NCBI GenBank assembly: GCA_041658205.1 | Contig: JBBAAO010000004.1 | Location: 22,623-86,622 of the forward strand | Length of the DNA stretch: 64,000 bases | Reading direction: 5' to 3' | DNA from: Bacteroidota bacterium | GTDB taxonomy: Bacteria; Bacteroidota; Ignavibacteria; UBA10030; UBA8401 | Made by a program: the position numbers and the translations under genes | Part shown: positions 50,415 to 58,891 of the stretch, piece after piece | How the letters are laid out: every line of letters starts with the position of its first letter | How positions within the stretch are numbered: the stretch's first letter is position 1 | The notes under the pieces: generated by a model | Database searches by the model: none | What the model saw: only the letters and a program-made list of their open reading frames with translations | Told to the model about the DNA's origin: nothing

Positions 50415-50936
50415 TTAATTGAAAATATATTCTACAGCAATTGATATTGGTCGATAAAAACCTACTCCAGCACGAATCATGAATAGTGGTGATATTTGAT
50501 AGCGCATATGAATTCGGCCTTGAGGGAAAACCATTGACTTATTTGAGCCTGAACTATAAAAAAATGATTTTTGGTCAGCACTACCTAATATTTTTGTTTG
50601 CCCAACTCCAAGTGATAATAGAAAATCAAAATTGTTTCTCGGAATAATATGATAGTCCATAAATATTGCCGGAGCAGAGATATCCCAAGTATATTTAAAT
50701 ATTTTATCTGTAATCCTAATTTTTGAATAATCTAGTGAAACACTCCATTCATCTGATAAGAAATAGCCCAAAGAAACTGCATATCCCAGCCCGGATGAAT
50801 ATTTATTGGGGAAAATAGTTTCTAATGAAGCACCAACGTTTGCGCTACCTTTTGATGCGATTTGTGAACTGGCTAGATTGCCAATGCTGACAATCAACAG
50901 CGCCAAACGAAATATTTTCACTGTTATTGTTTTCAT
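50415..50936 (-). CDS. Outer-membrane barrel protein
   Basis: A 173-aa protein with signal peptide (FRLALLIVSIGNLASSQ). The strands are characteristic: KGSANVGASLETIFPNKYSSGLGYAVSLGYFLSDEWSVSLDYSKIRI, FDFLLSLGVGQTKILG, GRIHMRYQISPLFMIRAGVGFYRPISIAVEYIFN. It has the OmpW/opacity-like eight-strand layout with a final aromatic-x-Asn ending. No enzymatic motif. It shares no close sequence with the barrel at 49665, one cassette away. Confidence 0.88.
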   Translation of the reverse strand: MKTITVKIFRLALLIVSIGNLASSQIASKGSANVGASLETIFPNKYSSGLGYAVSLGYFLSDEWSVSLDYSKIRITDKIFKYTWDISAPAIFMDYHIIPRNNFDFLLSLGVGQTKILGSADQKSFFYSSGSNKSMVFPQGRIHMRYQISPLFMIRAGVGFYRPISIAVEYIFN

Positions 50937-50966
50937 GAAATATTTTAAATGTGTGAAGTAAAAGCA

Positions 50967-51130
50967 ACCTAACGGACTGGAGCTAACCTGCGTGGTAACG
51001 TTCCAGCGCGATGGATTCTGTTTTTAAATCGCTGATAACTGTTCGTATCGTATGTTGCCATTTGATAACTCAACACTCAAAACTCAGAGCGCGTCGCGGT
51101 TACCACGTCAGGTTGAGCGACTGGTTAGCC
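50967..51130 (-). repeat. attC 77, class C
   Basis: CCT/AGG with ccagcgcgatgg. R' acctaac, R'' gttagcc. Confidence 0.96.
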
Positions 51131-51160
51131 AGCCATTTTGAGAATTAGATCAACACAAAG

Positions 51161-51649
51161 TCAAAAATCAAATTCCATTCCTAATCTAATTCCTCTTTCT
51201 AATCCCCAAATATATCTCGCCATTACGACAGCCGGACTTGATATTTTTGTACCAAAACCAAATGAAAATAACAATCCATTATTATCGGAAGGTTTTAATC
51301 CATTACTGGTGGATTGATTATATGATGCAAACGAGTAACCTCCACCAATGATATTAAAATAATCTTTACCTGTTACCATTGTATTTCTACTTTCAATACT
51401 CAATTCGATTCGTTTGAAATCGCGCATCGTTGCACGTTCTCCCCAATGATAACCCGCAAATAGACCAACTGTTCCACGCAAAATTACTTTTTCATTATTC
51501 CACGTTTTTATCCAATGGGATCCTGCAATACCATAGTACTCTCCATACTTACCTAATTGGTAAGAAGAATTTACAGTATAATTCTGTGCAACAGCAAAGG
51601 AACAGAAACAGATAAAACTAAAGAACATAACTAATGTTTTGTTTCTCAT
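51161..51649 (-). CDS. Outer-membrane barrel-like protein
   Basis: A 162-aa protein with signal peptide (MRNKTLVMFFSFICFCSFAVAQ). Strands containing YQLGKYGEYYGIAGSHWIKTWNNEKVILRGTVGLFAGYHWGERATMRDFKRIELSIES and LFSFGFGTKISSPAVVMARYIWGLERGIRLGMEFDF follow. The terminal EFDF is an outer-membrane insertion-like signal. It is the third barrel in a row (49665, 50415, 51161), each in its own cassette with an unrelated attC, so they are neighbours by insertion and not an operon. Confidence 0.85.
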   Translation of the reverse strand: MRNKTLVMFFSFICFCSFAVAQNYTVNSSYQLGKYGEYYGIAGSHWIKTWNNEKVILRGTVGLFAGYHWGERATMRDFKRIELSIESRNTMVTGKDYFNIIGGGYSFASYNQSTSNGLKPSDNNGLLFSFGFGTKISSPAVVMARYIWGLERGIRLGMEFDF

Positions 51650-51678
51650 ATGTTTATCCTTTCAGTTTATGGATGGCT

Positions 51679-51843
51679 GGCTAACGGACTGGAGCTAAGT
51701 TGCGTGGTAACGTTTTTACGCGAACGCGACCTTGATTAAATTGCTGATAACTGTTTGAAACGTATGTTGTGCTTAAATATTTCAACTTTGAATACAAAAA
51801 TCGCGTTCGCGGTTACCACGTCAACTTGAGCGACTGGTTAGAA
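51679..51843 (-). repeat. attC 78, class A
   Basis: GTT/AAC with acgcgaacgcg. R' ggctaac, R'' gttagaa. Confidence 0.97.
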
Positions 51844-51866
51844 CGCAAATAAATGTACTCACATGT

Positions 51867-52202
51867 TTACATTTTATTTTGTTGGTTCACTCTTACAAAT
51901 TTGCCGCCCGAAAAGAAAAGTTTATCATCCTCTATTGAGTATTTCATTTTGCCATAAATAGGATCAATTTTAATTTCCCCATCTATATACTTACCCGATA
52001 CTTTGAAGTCATTATATATTCCCCCTCCTAAATAAAAATGCATCTCCACCAAATAAGTGTCGCCATTTTGTGTGATGACTGCTGAGTGTGAACGGCTTTC
52101 ACATCGCCATTCTCCTGAAAGGTTTGGTTGATCTTTACAGGCAGCCAATGAGATAGACGCCAAAAAAACAAACATAAATAAATATTGAATTTGAAGTTTC
52201 AT
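51867..52202 (-). CDS. Small lipocalin-like lipoprotein
   Basis: A 111-aa protein with lipobox SLAAC (Cys22). The mature part PNLSGEWRCESRSHSAVITQNGDTYLVEMHFYLGGGIYNDFKVSGKYIDGEIKIDPIYGKMKYSIEDDKLFFSGGKFVRV has the L.G.W...... V..NG..Y.V......G.Y..G....G.I.......Y...D..L.F.G..F.R sequence of short lipocalin-like lipoproteins. Likely a small ligand-binding or structural surface protein. About 75 bp of leader precede the attC. Confidence 0.86.
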   Translation of the reverse strand: MKLQIQYLFMFVFLASISLAACKDQPNLSGEWRCESRSHSAVITQNGDTYLVEMHFYLGGGIYNDFKVSGKYIDGEIKIDPIYGKMKYSIEDDKLFFSGGKFVRVNQQNKM

Positions 52203-52279
52203 TTTTTAATCTCTCTTAATTATTGATCCGCGGAACATCGTATGTTAGTTATTAGTATTCCAACAATGCTTATTTTGCG

Positions 52280-52444
52280 TTCTAACGGACTGGAGCTAAG
52301 TTGCGTGGTAACGTTTTTACGCGAACGCGACCTTGATTAATTAATTTAAAACTGTTGCTGTCGTATGTTGTGCTTAAATATTTCAACGTTAAATACAAAT
52401 TTCGCGTTCGCGGTTACCACGTCAACTTGAGCGACTGGTTAGGG
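52280..52444 (-). repeat. attC 79, class A
   Basis: GTT/AAC with acgcgaacgcg; middle has acgttaaatac. R' ttctaac, R'' gttaggg. Confidence 0.97.
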
Positions 52445-52452
52445 TGCAGGAC

Positions 52453-52932
52453 TTAATCGCACGATGCCAGAGTTACAAAACTATTTTTCTTGAACACATA
52501 AGTATTACAGCCTTCAGTAGCGATTGTGAAAGCATCGCTAGTTAAAACAATTTCACTTTGTGTGTTATAATCATATTTTCTAGAACCTTTTCTGTCAAAT
52601 TGCATAGATGAACGTGAAACAGAATACTTTCCACCAATCGTGAATGTTAAGTATTTTTGAGATTGTGATACAAATGCCAAACATCTGCAATTTTGAGGAT
52701 CATTATTCACCTTAATCATTACAGCATAATCTAATATTGAATCTCCATTAAAATCACCACGGATAAATTTTGTAACAACCTTTTCTTTGTTGAGTTTAGT
52801 GTAAGAGTAAACTACCAATTCCCACTTCTTATATTTCTCGGAAATCATTTGTGAAATAGTGGTTGGCAACACATTAGAGCCAACCGACTGAAATTGCATT
52901 ATTAAGGATATTATAATTGAGATTATGAACAC
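52453..52932 (-). CDS. Exported protein, unknown
   Basis: A 159-aa protein starting at GTG with a signal peptide (MFIISIIISLIMQFQSVGS). The mature region includes KKWELVVYSYTKLNKEKVVTKFIRGDFNGDSILDYAVMIKVNNDPQNCRCLAFVSQSQKYLTFTIG. The GDFNGDSILDYAV block is a calcium-binding-like FG-GAP turn (D.N.D...D) as in exported proteins related to the one at 41319. Two pairs of cysteines (NCRC, GC..) may form disulfides. Confidence 0.8.
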   Translation of the reverse strand: MFIISIIISLIMQFQSVGSNVLPTTISQMISEKYKKWELVVYSYTKLNKEKVVTKFIRGDFNGDSILDYAVMIKVNNDPQNCRCLAFVSQSQKYLTFTIGGKYSVSRSSMQFDRKGSRKYDYNTQSEIVLTSDAFTIATEGCNTYVFKKNSFVTLASCD

Positions 52933-52947
52933 TGTCTATTCCCTGCG

Positions 52948-53112
52948 CCCTAACGGACTGGAACTAAACTGCGTGCAAACGTTCCAGCGCGCCGGATTGT
53001 GTTTTTAATTTGCTGATAACTATCGCTGTCATAAGTTGTCATTTGAGAACCCAACACTTAAAACTCAAAGCGCGTCGCGGTTTGCACGTCATGTTTGAGT
53101 GACTGGTTAGCC
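52948..53112 (-). repeat. attC 80, class D
   Basis: ACT/ATGTTT with gcaaac and the middle gagaacccaacac; the intact counterpart of mosaic attC 86. R' ccctaac, R'' gttagcc. Confidence 0.96.
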
Positions 53113-53287
53113 CGCTAAAACTATTTTTTGAAACGCTACACTGCTGGCGGCTGGCATAAACCACGTTGAATTGCACAACAACTTTTGAATGTTAAAGATC
53201 TGTTTATTTGTTTTTTTTGATTTTACAACAAATCTCAAATTGAACTACACAACTTGAGCAACACTTTATTTTGCCGCCAGCAGAGCG
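53113..53287. mobile_element. Gene-less cassette, family 1
   Basis: Inner arms intact; small changes ggcataaacc and gttaaagatctg. Confidence 0.88.
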
Positions 53288-53449
53288 GGCTAACGGACTG
53301 GAGCTAAGTTGCGTGCAAACGTTCCAGCGCGCCGGTTGTATTTTTAAATTAAAAATGAGCTCGCGTATCGTAAGTTGTCATTTGAGAACTCAACACTTTC
53401 GCTAAAGAGCGGCGGCGGTTTGCACGTCAACTTGAGCGACTGGTTAGGC
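53288..53449 (-). repeat. attC 81, class G
   Basis: GTT/AAC with gcaaac and agagcggcggcgg. R' ggctaac, R'' gttaggc. Confidence 0.96.
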
Positions 53450-53458
53450 CGCACAAAT

Positions 53459-53791
53459 TCAATTTTTTTTGGGAAGTGATTTTACATAATCCATAGTAAT
53501 CACTAGCCATTTCTTCAAATCGGTATCACTTTGTAGAGCATTTGAACCAACATAAATCATATTCTTGCTGGGCTTACCTGTAAAATCGAATGCCCTAATA
53601 TCTTTCTCTCGGAGAAAGGATTCTGCTTGTTGTGTGGTAACTCGTATAATCAATTCCTGTCCAATAACACCACAACACATATTACCATTAAGCAAAAAGC
53701 ATATTCCACCAAACATCTTCTTTTCAGTAAAATTCCTGCGTCTGATTAATTGATGCCGAATACGGTCCGCTAAAATTGTGTTATATGCCAT
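53459..53791 (-). CDS. TfoX N-terminal domain protein
   Basis: A 110-aa protein matching the TfoX/Sxy N-terminal domain: RIRHQLIRRRNFTEKKMFGGICFLLNGNMCCGVIGQELIIRVTTQQAESFLREKDIRAFDFTGKPSKNMIYVGSNALQSDTDLKKWLVITMDYVKSLP. In gamma-proteobacteria TfoX regulates competence, but stand-alone N-terminal domains like this occur widely and their role is unknown. The GGICFLLNGNM.CG core is intact. Complete gene; ATG at 53791. Confidence 0.93.
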   Translation of the reverse strand: MAYNTILADRIRHQLIRRRNFTEKKMFGGICFLLNGNMCCGVIGQELIIRVTTQQAESFLREKDIRAFDFTGKPSKNMIYVGSNALQSDTDLKKWLVITMDYVKSLPKKN

Positions 53792-53826
53792 ATTATTTCC
53801 ATTTCAGTGTCAAAACTGGACGTGCG

Positions 53827-53995
53827 GCCTAACGGACTGGAGCTAAGTTGCGTTGCAACGTTTTATCGCGGCCTTGAAAAACACTTTTGTGATTTTTTGA
53901 TAACTCTCGCTGTCGTATGTTGTGTTCTCGTTTTTCAACTTACGACTAAAAACCCAAGCCGCGGTTGCAACGTCAACTTGAGCGACTTGTTAGGC
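53827..53995 (-). repeat. attC 82, class E variant
   Basis: GTT/AAC with gcaac and tcgcggccttg; spacer gacttgttag. R' gcctaac, R'' gttaggc. Confidence 0.95.
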
Positions 53996-54181
53996 AACGC
54001 GCAAGTTTGGTGAACAATTGCCAACAATTACATCTGAACTTTCTTCCTTAATTGTCTGCTTAATTTGAACAACTACGTCGGATTACGACACCAATTGTTG
54101 GCAATTGAATTAATTTCAAATTCTTGTCGGCGTAATTTCTTTTTCTGCTCTTTGAGAATTACGCCACTCTAGCTTCGCGTT
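53996..54181. mobile_element. Gene-less cassette, family 3
   Basis: Inner arms CAATTGCCAACAATT/AATTGTTGGCAATTG exact; outer GTTAGGCAACGCG/CGCGTTGCCTAAC, where other copies have ACACG/CGTGT, so both ends changed together. Confidence 0.87.
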
Positions 54182-54343
54182 GCCTAACGGACTGGAGCTA
54201 AGTTGCGTGCAAACGTTCCAGCGCGCCGGCTGTGTTTTTAAATTAAAAATGAACTCGCGTATCGTAAGTTGTCATTTTAGAACTCAACACTTCCGTTAAA
54301 GAGCGACGGCGGTTTGCACGTCAACTTGAGCGACTGGTTAGGC
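54182..54343 (-). repeat. attC 83, class G
   Basis: GTT/AAC with gcaaac and ccagcgcgccgg. R' gcctaac, R'' gttaggc. Confidence 0.96.
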
Positions 54344-54350
54344 GGTTCTT

Positions 54351-55000
54351 TTACCAAAGATTTAATTTCTTATAGACTGACAATACAAAAAGAGCAACAC
54401 CAACGATAAATATTGCTTCAGAATAAAAGATTAAATCAAATTGTAACTGGGTAAAGACATTCTGATTTTTGTAAATACCTGTAAATGCTGAACAACCTGC
54501 GGTTATAAAGAAAAGAGAAACTGTGGCAGCACGATGCCATTTAAACAGTCTCTTACGATGATCTTTCTCATTTTCACCCCTTAACCATTTTTCCCAATGA
54601 AGCACCGGACCCAAATCTTCGAAACATTTATTGACCTCCTTTTCAATATAATCGTGGATATAACTACTAGCACGAAATCGTCGTGCAATTTCACCAACCC
54701 AAATCATTAATATTAAATAGCAAATGACTGGACAAAATAACAGAAATATAAGATTTGAAGTTAAGACATTATCTATATTTGTTAGACCAAAATAAATTAA
54801 TCCACTAATCGCTATTAGACCGTAACGCAAAATTGATATAGAATTATTCCCTGAATTTAAGACCTCAGCTCGTAAGGTTTTATATTCTTCTATTTTAATT
54901 TTCACCCATTCTATTTTCAATTCATCTGCTAACACTTTGGGATTACCCTCTAAATGGATTCCCTTTTCAGCGTTTGCTTCCTTTTTTTTGATGTTTTCAT
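54351..55000 (-). CDS. Four-helix membrane protein with an A8 frameshift near its start
   Basis: From a GTG at 54935 an uninterrupted frame gives 194 residues with four membrane helices and soluble segments with RRFRASSYIHDYIEKEVN and HWEKWLRGENEKDHRK. This plan resembles SLATT-type four-helix proteins. A better start lies upstream: ATG at 55000 with AGGACC before it, encoding MKTSKKK. It leads into this frame only if the run of eight A (54982-54989) is read as nine. The joined product would be MKTSKKKEANAEKGIHLEGNPKVLADELK..., about 216 residues. Transcriptional slippage, a mutation or a sequencing error are all possible. Confidence 0.75.
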
Positions 55001-55035
55001 TTTGGTCCTATGATTATAAAAAGCTATTTCGAACC

Positions 55036-55200
55036 GCCTAACGGACTGGAGCTAACCTGCGTGGTAACGTTTTTACGCGGACGCAATGTTGATTAACTCG
55101 CTGATTACTAAATGTGTCGTATGTTGTGTTTTGAAATCTGAACATTGAATACAAAAATTGCGGCCGCGGTTACCACGTCAGGTTGAGCGACTGGTTAGGC
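55036..55200 (-). repeat. attC 84, class B
   Basis: CCT/AGG with acgcggacgca; middle reads ttgaaatctgaacattg. R' gcctaac, R'' gttaggc. Confidence 0.96.
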
Positions 55201-55208
55201 GGTTCGTT

Positions 55209-55598
55209 TTAAATATTTCTTCCCCAGTATGCTAAAGACGCCACAATAGCAACAATGCCAAAAATAGATATTAAAATTGCCTCAACTGACTTTTGGATTT
55301 TTAATTCTCTGGGAGTCTCTTGGTACTTTCTTTGAATGCTTACAAGTTTTCCACCCCCAAGCAAAGCATAATATCCATATCCAAATCCTATTAATACTAT
55401 TATGGTTACTATTTCTATTGGTATATCAAATATCACAGGCAATTTTAACATTGTAGGTATTATGGTTAATAAACTTAGAACATAAAACATTATTGTTGCC
55501 ATCAACAATCCAGCAGCTGATATTTCTGGAAATACATTCAATTTCAGAAAACGAAAAAGTATGTAATAATTGAAATATGTTTTGTGTAATATTTGCAA
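55209..55598 (-). CDS. Membrane protein, three to four helices
   Basis: A 129-aa frame from a TTG with AAAGAG upstream; no ATG fits. It begins YFNYYILFRFLKLNVFPEISAAGLLMATIMFYVLSLLTIIPTML, then IVTIIVLIGFGYGYYALLG, then a soluble loop (GGKLVSIQRKYQETPRELKIQKSVE) and a last helix (AILISIFGIVAIVASLAYW). The YYILFRFLK.......SAAGLL start recurs in a family of small Bacteroidota membrane proteins of unknown function. Confidence 0.78.
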   Translation of the reverse strand: MQILHKTYFNYYILFRFLKLNVFPEISAAGLLMATIMFYVLSLLTIIPTMLKLPVIFDIPIEIVTIIVLIGFGYGYYALLGGGKLVSIQRKYQETPRELKIQKSVEAILISIFGIVAIVASLAYWGRNI

Positions 55599-55620
55599 AT
55601 GTATACTCTTTATTAGAACC

Positions 55621-55784
55621 GCCTAACGGACTGGAGCTAACCTGCGTGGTAACGTTCCAGCGCGATGGATCCTGTTATTAAATTTAAAATGATGTCGCGT
55701 ATCGTAAGTTGTCTTTTGAAAACACAACACTTAAAACTCAAAGCGCGTCGCGGTTACCACGTCAGGTTGAGCGACTGGTTAGAA
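55621..55784 (-). repeat. attC 85, class C
   Basis: CCT/AGG with ccagcgcgatgg; middle gtcttttgaaaac. R' gcctaac, R'' gttagaa. Confidence 0.96.
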
Positions 55785-55819
55785 CGCACGACGTAAAATG
55801 TGCATTGACCGATTGTAGA

Positions 55820-56485
55820 TTATTTTTCGCCCCATTCTGATAATTTAGACACCAAGTCATGATAATACTCGCCGCCAAATGCATCAAGACCCGCAAACTT
55901 TTTAGGAATATCTATAAAATATGCCCTCGCCTTTTTGCTGCCTGAAATTGTTGCGATGAAAAGTTTATCAACTAATACCATTGTATTATCGTCAAGGTTT
56001 GAATCGCTTGGTTTAATATTTTCGTATTCCTTAATTACCGTTTGAATTTCTCGTTCATTGTATTTTCTAATTCCTCTGTTAATCTCTTCCTCAACTCTTA
56101 TGTATCCTTTAATAAAATACATTTTCTCAATTGTCCAAGGTACCTCTTCTGGTTTGAAATTATCTCCTATAGGCAGAGATGGACAATCCTCAAGGAATAA
56201 AGTGTCCTTTACTTTTCGCAATCTGCTGTTTTGTAAAAACCATCCCCCGCTCGCAATTGTAGAATCTTGACCACAAACAAATAAATGATATTCATAAAAC
56301 GAAACTTTTTTACTCCCATTATCAACTTCTTTATAACCACAAAGACCAATTGCTTTACCGTTTGAAAAATAAAAAGTAGTGTCTGGCAAAGAAGTACTAT
56401 TCGGACAGTTGCAAGTCTTGTCCTTTATCTGACCATAGGAACAGACACAAACCACTAAGAAAAAAACAATTTGAGAATAATTCAT
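55820..56485 (-). CDS. Exported protein, cysteine-rich start
   Basis: A 221-aa protein with signal peptide MNYSQIVFFLVVCVCSYGQ. A conserved-looking block follows: KTCNCPNSTSLPDTTFYFSNGKAIGLCGYKEVDNGSKKVSFYEYHLFVCGQDSTI. Helical stretches make up the rest (RVEEEINRGIRKYNEREIQTVIKEYENI). The cysteine spacing suggests disulfides outside the inner membrane. The ATG at 56485 is preceded by AAAGG; the longer frame from 56515 has no ribosome site. Confidence 0.82.
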   Translation of the reverse strand: MNYSQIVFFLVVCVCSYGQIKDKTCNCPNSTSLPDTTFYFSNGKAIGLCGYKEVDNGSKKVSFYEYHLFVCGQDSTIASGGWFLQNSRLRKVKDTLFLEDCPSLPIGDNFKPEEVPWTIEKMYFIKGYIRVEEEINRGIRKYNEREIQTVIKEYENIKPSDSNLDDNTMVLVDKLFIATISGSKKARAYFIDIPKKFAGLDAFGGEYYHDLVSKLSEWGEK

Positions 56486-56524
56486 ATTACCTTTAGAGTA
56501 ATAGCACAACATCAATTTCGTGCG

Positions 56525-56688
56525 TTCTAACGGACTGGAACTAAACTGCGTGCAAACGTTCCAGCGCGCCGGATTGTGTTTTTAATTTGCTGATAACTAT
56601 CGCTGTCATAAGTTGTCATTTGAGAACCCAACACTTAAAACTCAAAGCGCGTCGCGGTTACCACGTCAGGTTGAGCGACTGGTTAGGC
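56525..56688 (-). repeat. attC 86, mosaic of classes D and C
   Basis: From ctaacgg to gcgtcgcggtt it is identical to class D attC 80 (including gagaacccaacac), then switches to the class C right arm taccacgtcaggttgag. Left gcaaac therefore faces right ggtta. R' ttctaac, R'' gttaggc. Confidence 0.96.
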
Positions 56689-57225
56689 GGCATCAACATT
56701 AGTTTTAATAAACCGTCCGTAAATTAAAGTTCCAATTCCTGCAACACCAAAAAATATTATCAGCCAAAGTAGGGATGCTCTGTTAGTCATGTATAAATTA
56801 AGACCAACGCTTGGTGGTATTTCTACATTCTCAGTTCGTAATCCAAATATATTCGAATCATTTTTTGATTTTAACCAAATCGATATTTTCTTTGACTGTC
56901 GTAGTGCATTCAATAATTCATTAGTAGAATATCTTTCGCGCCAACGACCATAATTAATTGAATATTTTCTGTCACGTTCAGAAATATAGATATCTGTTTT
57001 TCGACCAGATGTTTTCAAATTAACTTCAAATGCTGTTAGTTCAGTTACTATTAACGATTGTTCAGTCAAAGTAGGAAACAACATGATATAGATAATCAAA
57101 AAGATTAAAGCCATTGAAAGCGAAACGATGCCTTCAATTAGAATTGCTTTCCTGTTGCCATATTTCCGTTTCAATTTATCTGATATTAAGTCGCCGATTA
57201 TGCGACCTGTTATACCCGATCTCAT
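56683..57225 (-). CDS. Two-helix membrane protein with large periplasmic loop
   Basis: A 180-aa protein. A basic N-terminus (MRSGITGRIIGDLISDKLKRKYGNRK) precedes the first helix (ILIEGIVSLSMALIFLIIYIMLF). About 85 beta-rich residues follow (TELTAFEVNLKTSGRKTDIYISERDRKYSINYGRWRERYSTNELLNALRQSKKISIWLKSKN), then a second helix (LLWLIIFFGVAGIGTLIYGRFI). The stop TAA comes from the attC half-site directly after VDAA. No known family. Confidence 0.82.
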   Translation of the reverse strand: MRSGITGRIIGDLISDKLKRKYGNRKAILIEGIVSLSMALIFLIIYIMLFPTLTEQSLIVTELTAFEVNLKTSGRKTDIYISERDRKYSINYGRWRERYSTNELLNALRQSKKISIWLKSKNDSNIFGLRTENVEIPPSVGLNLYMTNRASLLWLIIFFGVAGIGTLIYGRFIKTNVDAA

Positions 57226-57250
57226 TGTAGCTCTACTTTCATATTATGCC

Positions 57251-57414
57251 GCCTAACGGACTGGAGCTAACCTGCGTGGTAACGTTCCAGTGCGTTGGAT
57301 TATATTATTAAATTTAAAATGATGTTTCGTATCGTAAGTTCTCATTTGACAACTCAACACTCAAAACTCAAAGCGCGTGGCGGTTACCACGTCAGGTTGA
57401 GCGACTGGTTAGGC
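57251..57414 (-). repeat. attC 87, class C
   Basis: CCT/AGG with ccagtgcg/aagcgcgtggcgg. R' gcctaac, R'' gttaggc. Confidence 0.96.
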
Positions 57415-57419
57415 AGCAG

Positions 57420-57746
57420 TTATCGAAAATAAAGAACTGCCACTGCAACAATAAGAAATACTGTCGCTAAAATAATTAGCCCTATCAGATACTTTTCTTT
57501 AGCTTTTTCAATTTCATATTTTCTTTCTAGATCCAAATAATATTTATTATTACCTGCGGCTTTAAGAATTCCTCGAAACAACAGTACTTTTACGATAGGT
57601 AAGTCAGTTACACCAATATCCTTGAATTGTTTTGCAGATTCCGGAGACAATGTATCGGTGTAAAAGAACTTATTTATTATTTGGTTACGCGAGTATTGAA
57701 CAAAAGCTATGATAATAAGTACGATTGGAAGAATGTAAGTATTCAT
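57420..57746 (-). CDS. Two-helix membrane protein
   Basis: A 108-aa protein with a helix at each end (TYILPIVLIIIAFVQYS and YLIGLIILATVFLIVAVAVLYF). A cytoplasmic-type middle (NQIINKFFYTDTLSPESAKQFKDIGVTDLPIVKVLLFRGILKAAGNNKYYLDLERKYEIEKAKEK) lies between. The central ...A..L..IGV......V..LL.RG.I......YYLD..R yields a pattern seen in small membrane proteins of unknown function in several phyla. Confidence 0.82.
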   Translation of the reverse strand: MNTYILPIVLIIIAFVQYSRNQIINKFFYTDTLSPESAKQFKDIGVTDLPIVKVLLFRGILKAAGNNKYYLDLERKYEIEKAKEKYLIGLIILATVFLIVAVAVLYFR

Positions 57747-57764
57747 TTTTATTTTCTTTCTGCT

Positions 57765-57929
57765 GCCTAACGGACTGGAGCTAAGTTGCGTGGTAACGTT
57801 TTTACGCGAACGCGAGCTCGGTTAATTTGCAGACAACTGTTTGAATCATATGTTGTGCTTAAATATTTCAACTTTGAATACAAAAATCGCGTTCGCGGTT
57901 ACCACGTCAACTTGAGCGACTGGTTAGGT
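57765..57929 (-). repeat. attC 88, class A
   Basis: GTT/AAC with acgcgaacgcg; reads gagctcggttaatttgcag. R' gcctaac, R'' gttaggt. Confidence 0.96.
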
Positions 57930-57935
57930 TGCGAT

Positions 57936-58292
57936 TTATTTGTTAAGTATAACTTCATAAGCATAAATACTTAAAAGTATCAAAACCATTACTGCAATTG
58001 GTATTGCGATAATGAGTGCTAATATTTTGTTGATTGTTTTTAGTCTTTCTTCTCCCAATTTTCTAAAAACTTTTTCAATCGGTTTACTTAAGAATCTCTC
58101 TAAAATATACTCTCCTGCTATCCAAACCGGAGGGCCTATAAGTAAGAGAAGAAACCACTCGCTTGTCTTTTTAGGATAATTGGGATACGCTTCACAAACT
58201 AATTCAACAAAAAAGAAAACTGAAATGATAGCCCACACCGCAAGAAAGCGCAAATACTTCTTCCTTCGATTCTTCGTTTGTTCTTCTTCCAT
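57936..58292 (-). CDS. Three-helix membrane protein
   Basis: A 118-aa protein with a charged start (MEEEQTKNRRKKY), helices near 13-32 (LRFLAVWAIISVFFFVELVC), 44-60 (WFLLLLIGPPVWIAGEYI) and 90-112 (ILALIIAIPIAVMVLILLSIYAY). The loop ERFLSKPIEKVFRKLGEERLKTINK separates the last two. A Pro-Pro kink in the second helix is notable. No named family. Confidence 0.8.
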   Translation of the reverse strand: MEEEQTKNRRKKYLRFLAVWAIISVFFFVELVCEAYPNYPKKTSEWFLLLLIGPPVWIAGEYILERFLSKPIEKVFRKLGEERLKTINKILALIIAIPIAVMVLILLSIYAYEVILNK

Positions 58293-58317
58293 TATTTATC
58301 ACAATACTTATTGAGCA

Positions 58318-58486
58318 ACCTAACGGACTGGAGCTAAGTTGCGTGGTAACGTTTTATCGCGGCCACGAAATGAATTTTGTAAATTGCTGATTACTTGTGC
58401 TGTCGTATGTTGTGTTCTCGTTTTTCAACATTCGACTTAAAAACCAACGCCGCGGTTACCACGTCAACTTGAGCGACTTGTTATAC
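58318..58486 (-). repeat. attC 89, class F
   Basis: GTT/AAC with tcgcggccacg; spacer gacttgtta and the odd R'' gttatac. R' acctaac. Confidence 0.94.
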
Positions 58487-58722
58487 GGCTGTTGATTAAT
58501 TTACCGACTATTTAGATTTGAACACTGATTTTTAACTTTAAGCATTAACGACGACTGCAAATGAGTTTTAAGTTGCCAACGGCGTGCGAAGCCAATTCTT
58601 GATTCGTTAAAACCTGAACCTCGCACAATTTTTCTTGATAACCTTGTTTGACTCCGTTAAATCTTCAATTGACGCACAAACGCTGACTTACTTTTTATGC
58701 TTCTCGCCGTTGGCAACAAGCC
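58487..58722. mobile_element. Gene-less cassette, family 2 (distant copy)
   Basis: Inner repeat GTTGCCAACGGCG/CGCCGTTGGCAAC; outer repeat GTTATACGGCTTG-like ends with gttatacggct on the left and agccgtataac on the right. The frame open in the two copies near 5 kb is broken by a stop here. Confidence 0.86.
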
Positions 58723-58891
58723 GTATAACGGACTGGAGCTAAGTTGCGTGGTAACGTTTTATCGCGGCCACGAAATGAATTTTGTGAATTGCTGATTTCT
58801 TCCGCAATCATGTGTTATGTCTTCGTTTTTCAACTTTCGACTAAAAAACCAACGCCGCGGTTACCACGTCAACTTGAGCGACTCGTTAGGC
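58723..58891 (-). repeat. attC 90, class F
   Basis: GTT/AAC with tcgcggccacg; R' gtataac matches the R'' of the same cassette; spacer gactcgttag. R'' gttaggc. Confidence 0.94.

Noticed and set aside
49665..51649. An operon of three outer-membrane barrel genes
   Set aside because: Each gene is separated from the next by a complete attC of a different class, so they are independent cassettes that happen to be neighbours.
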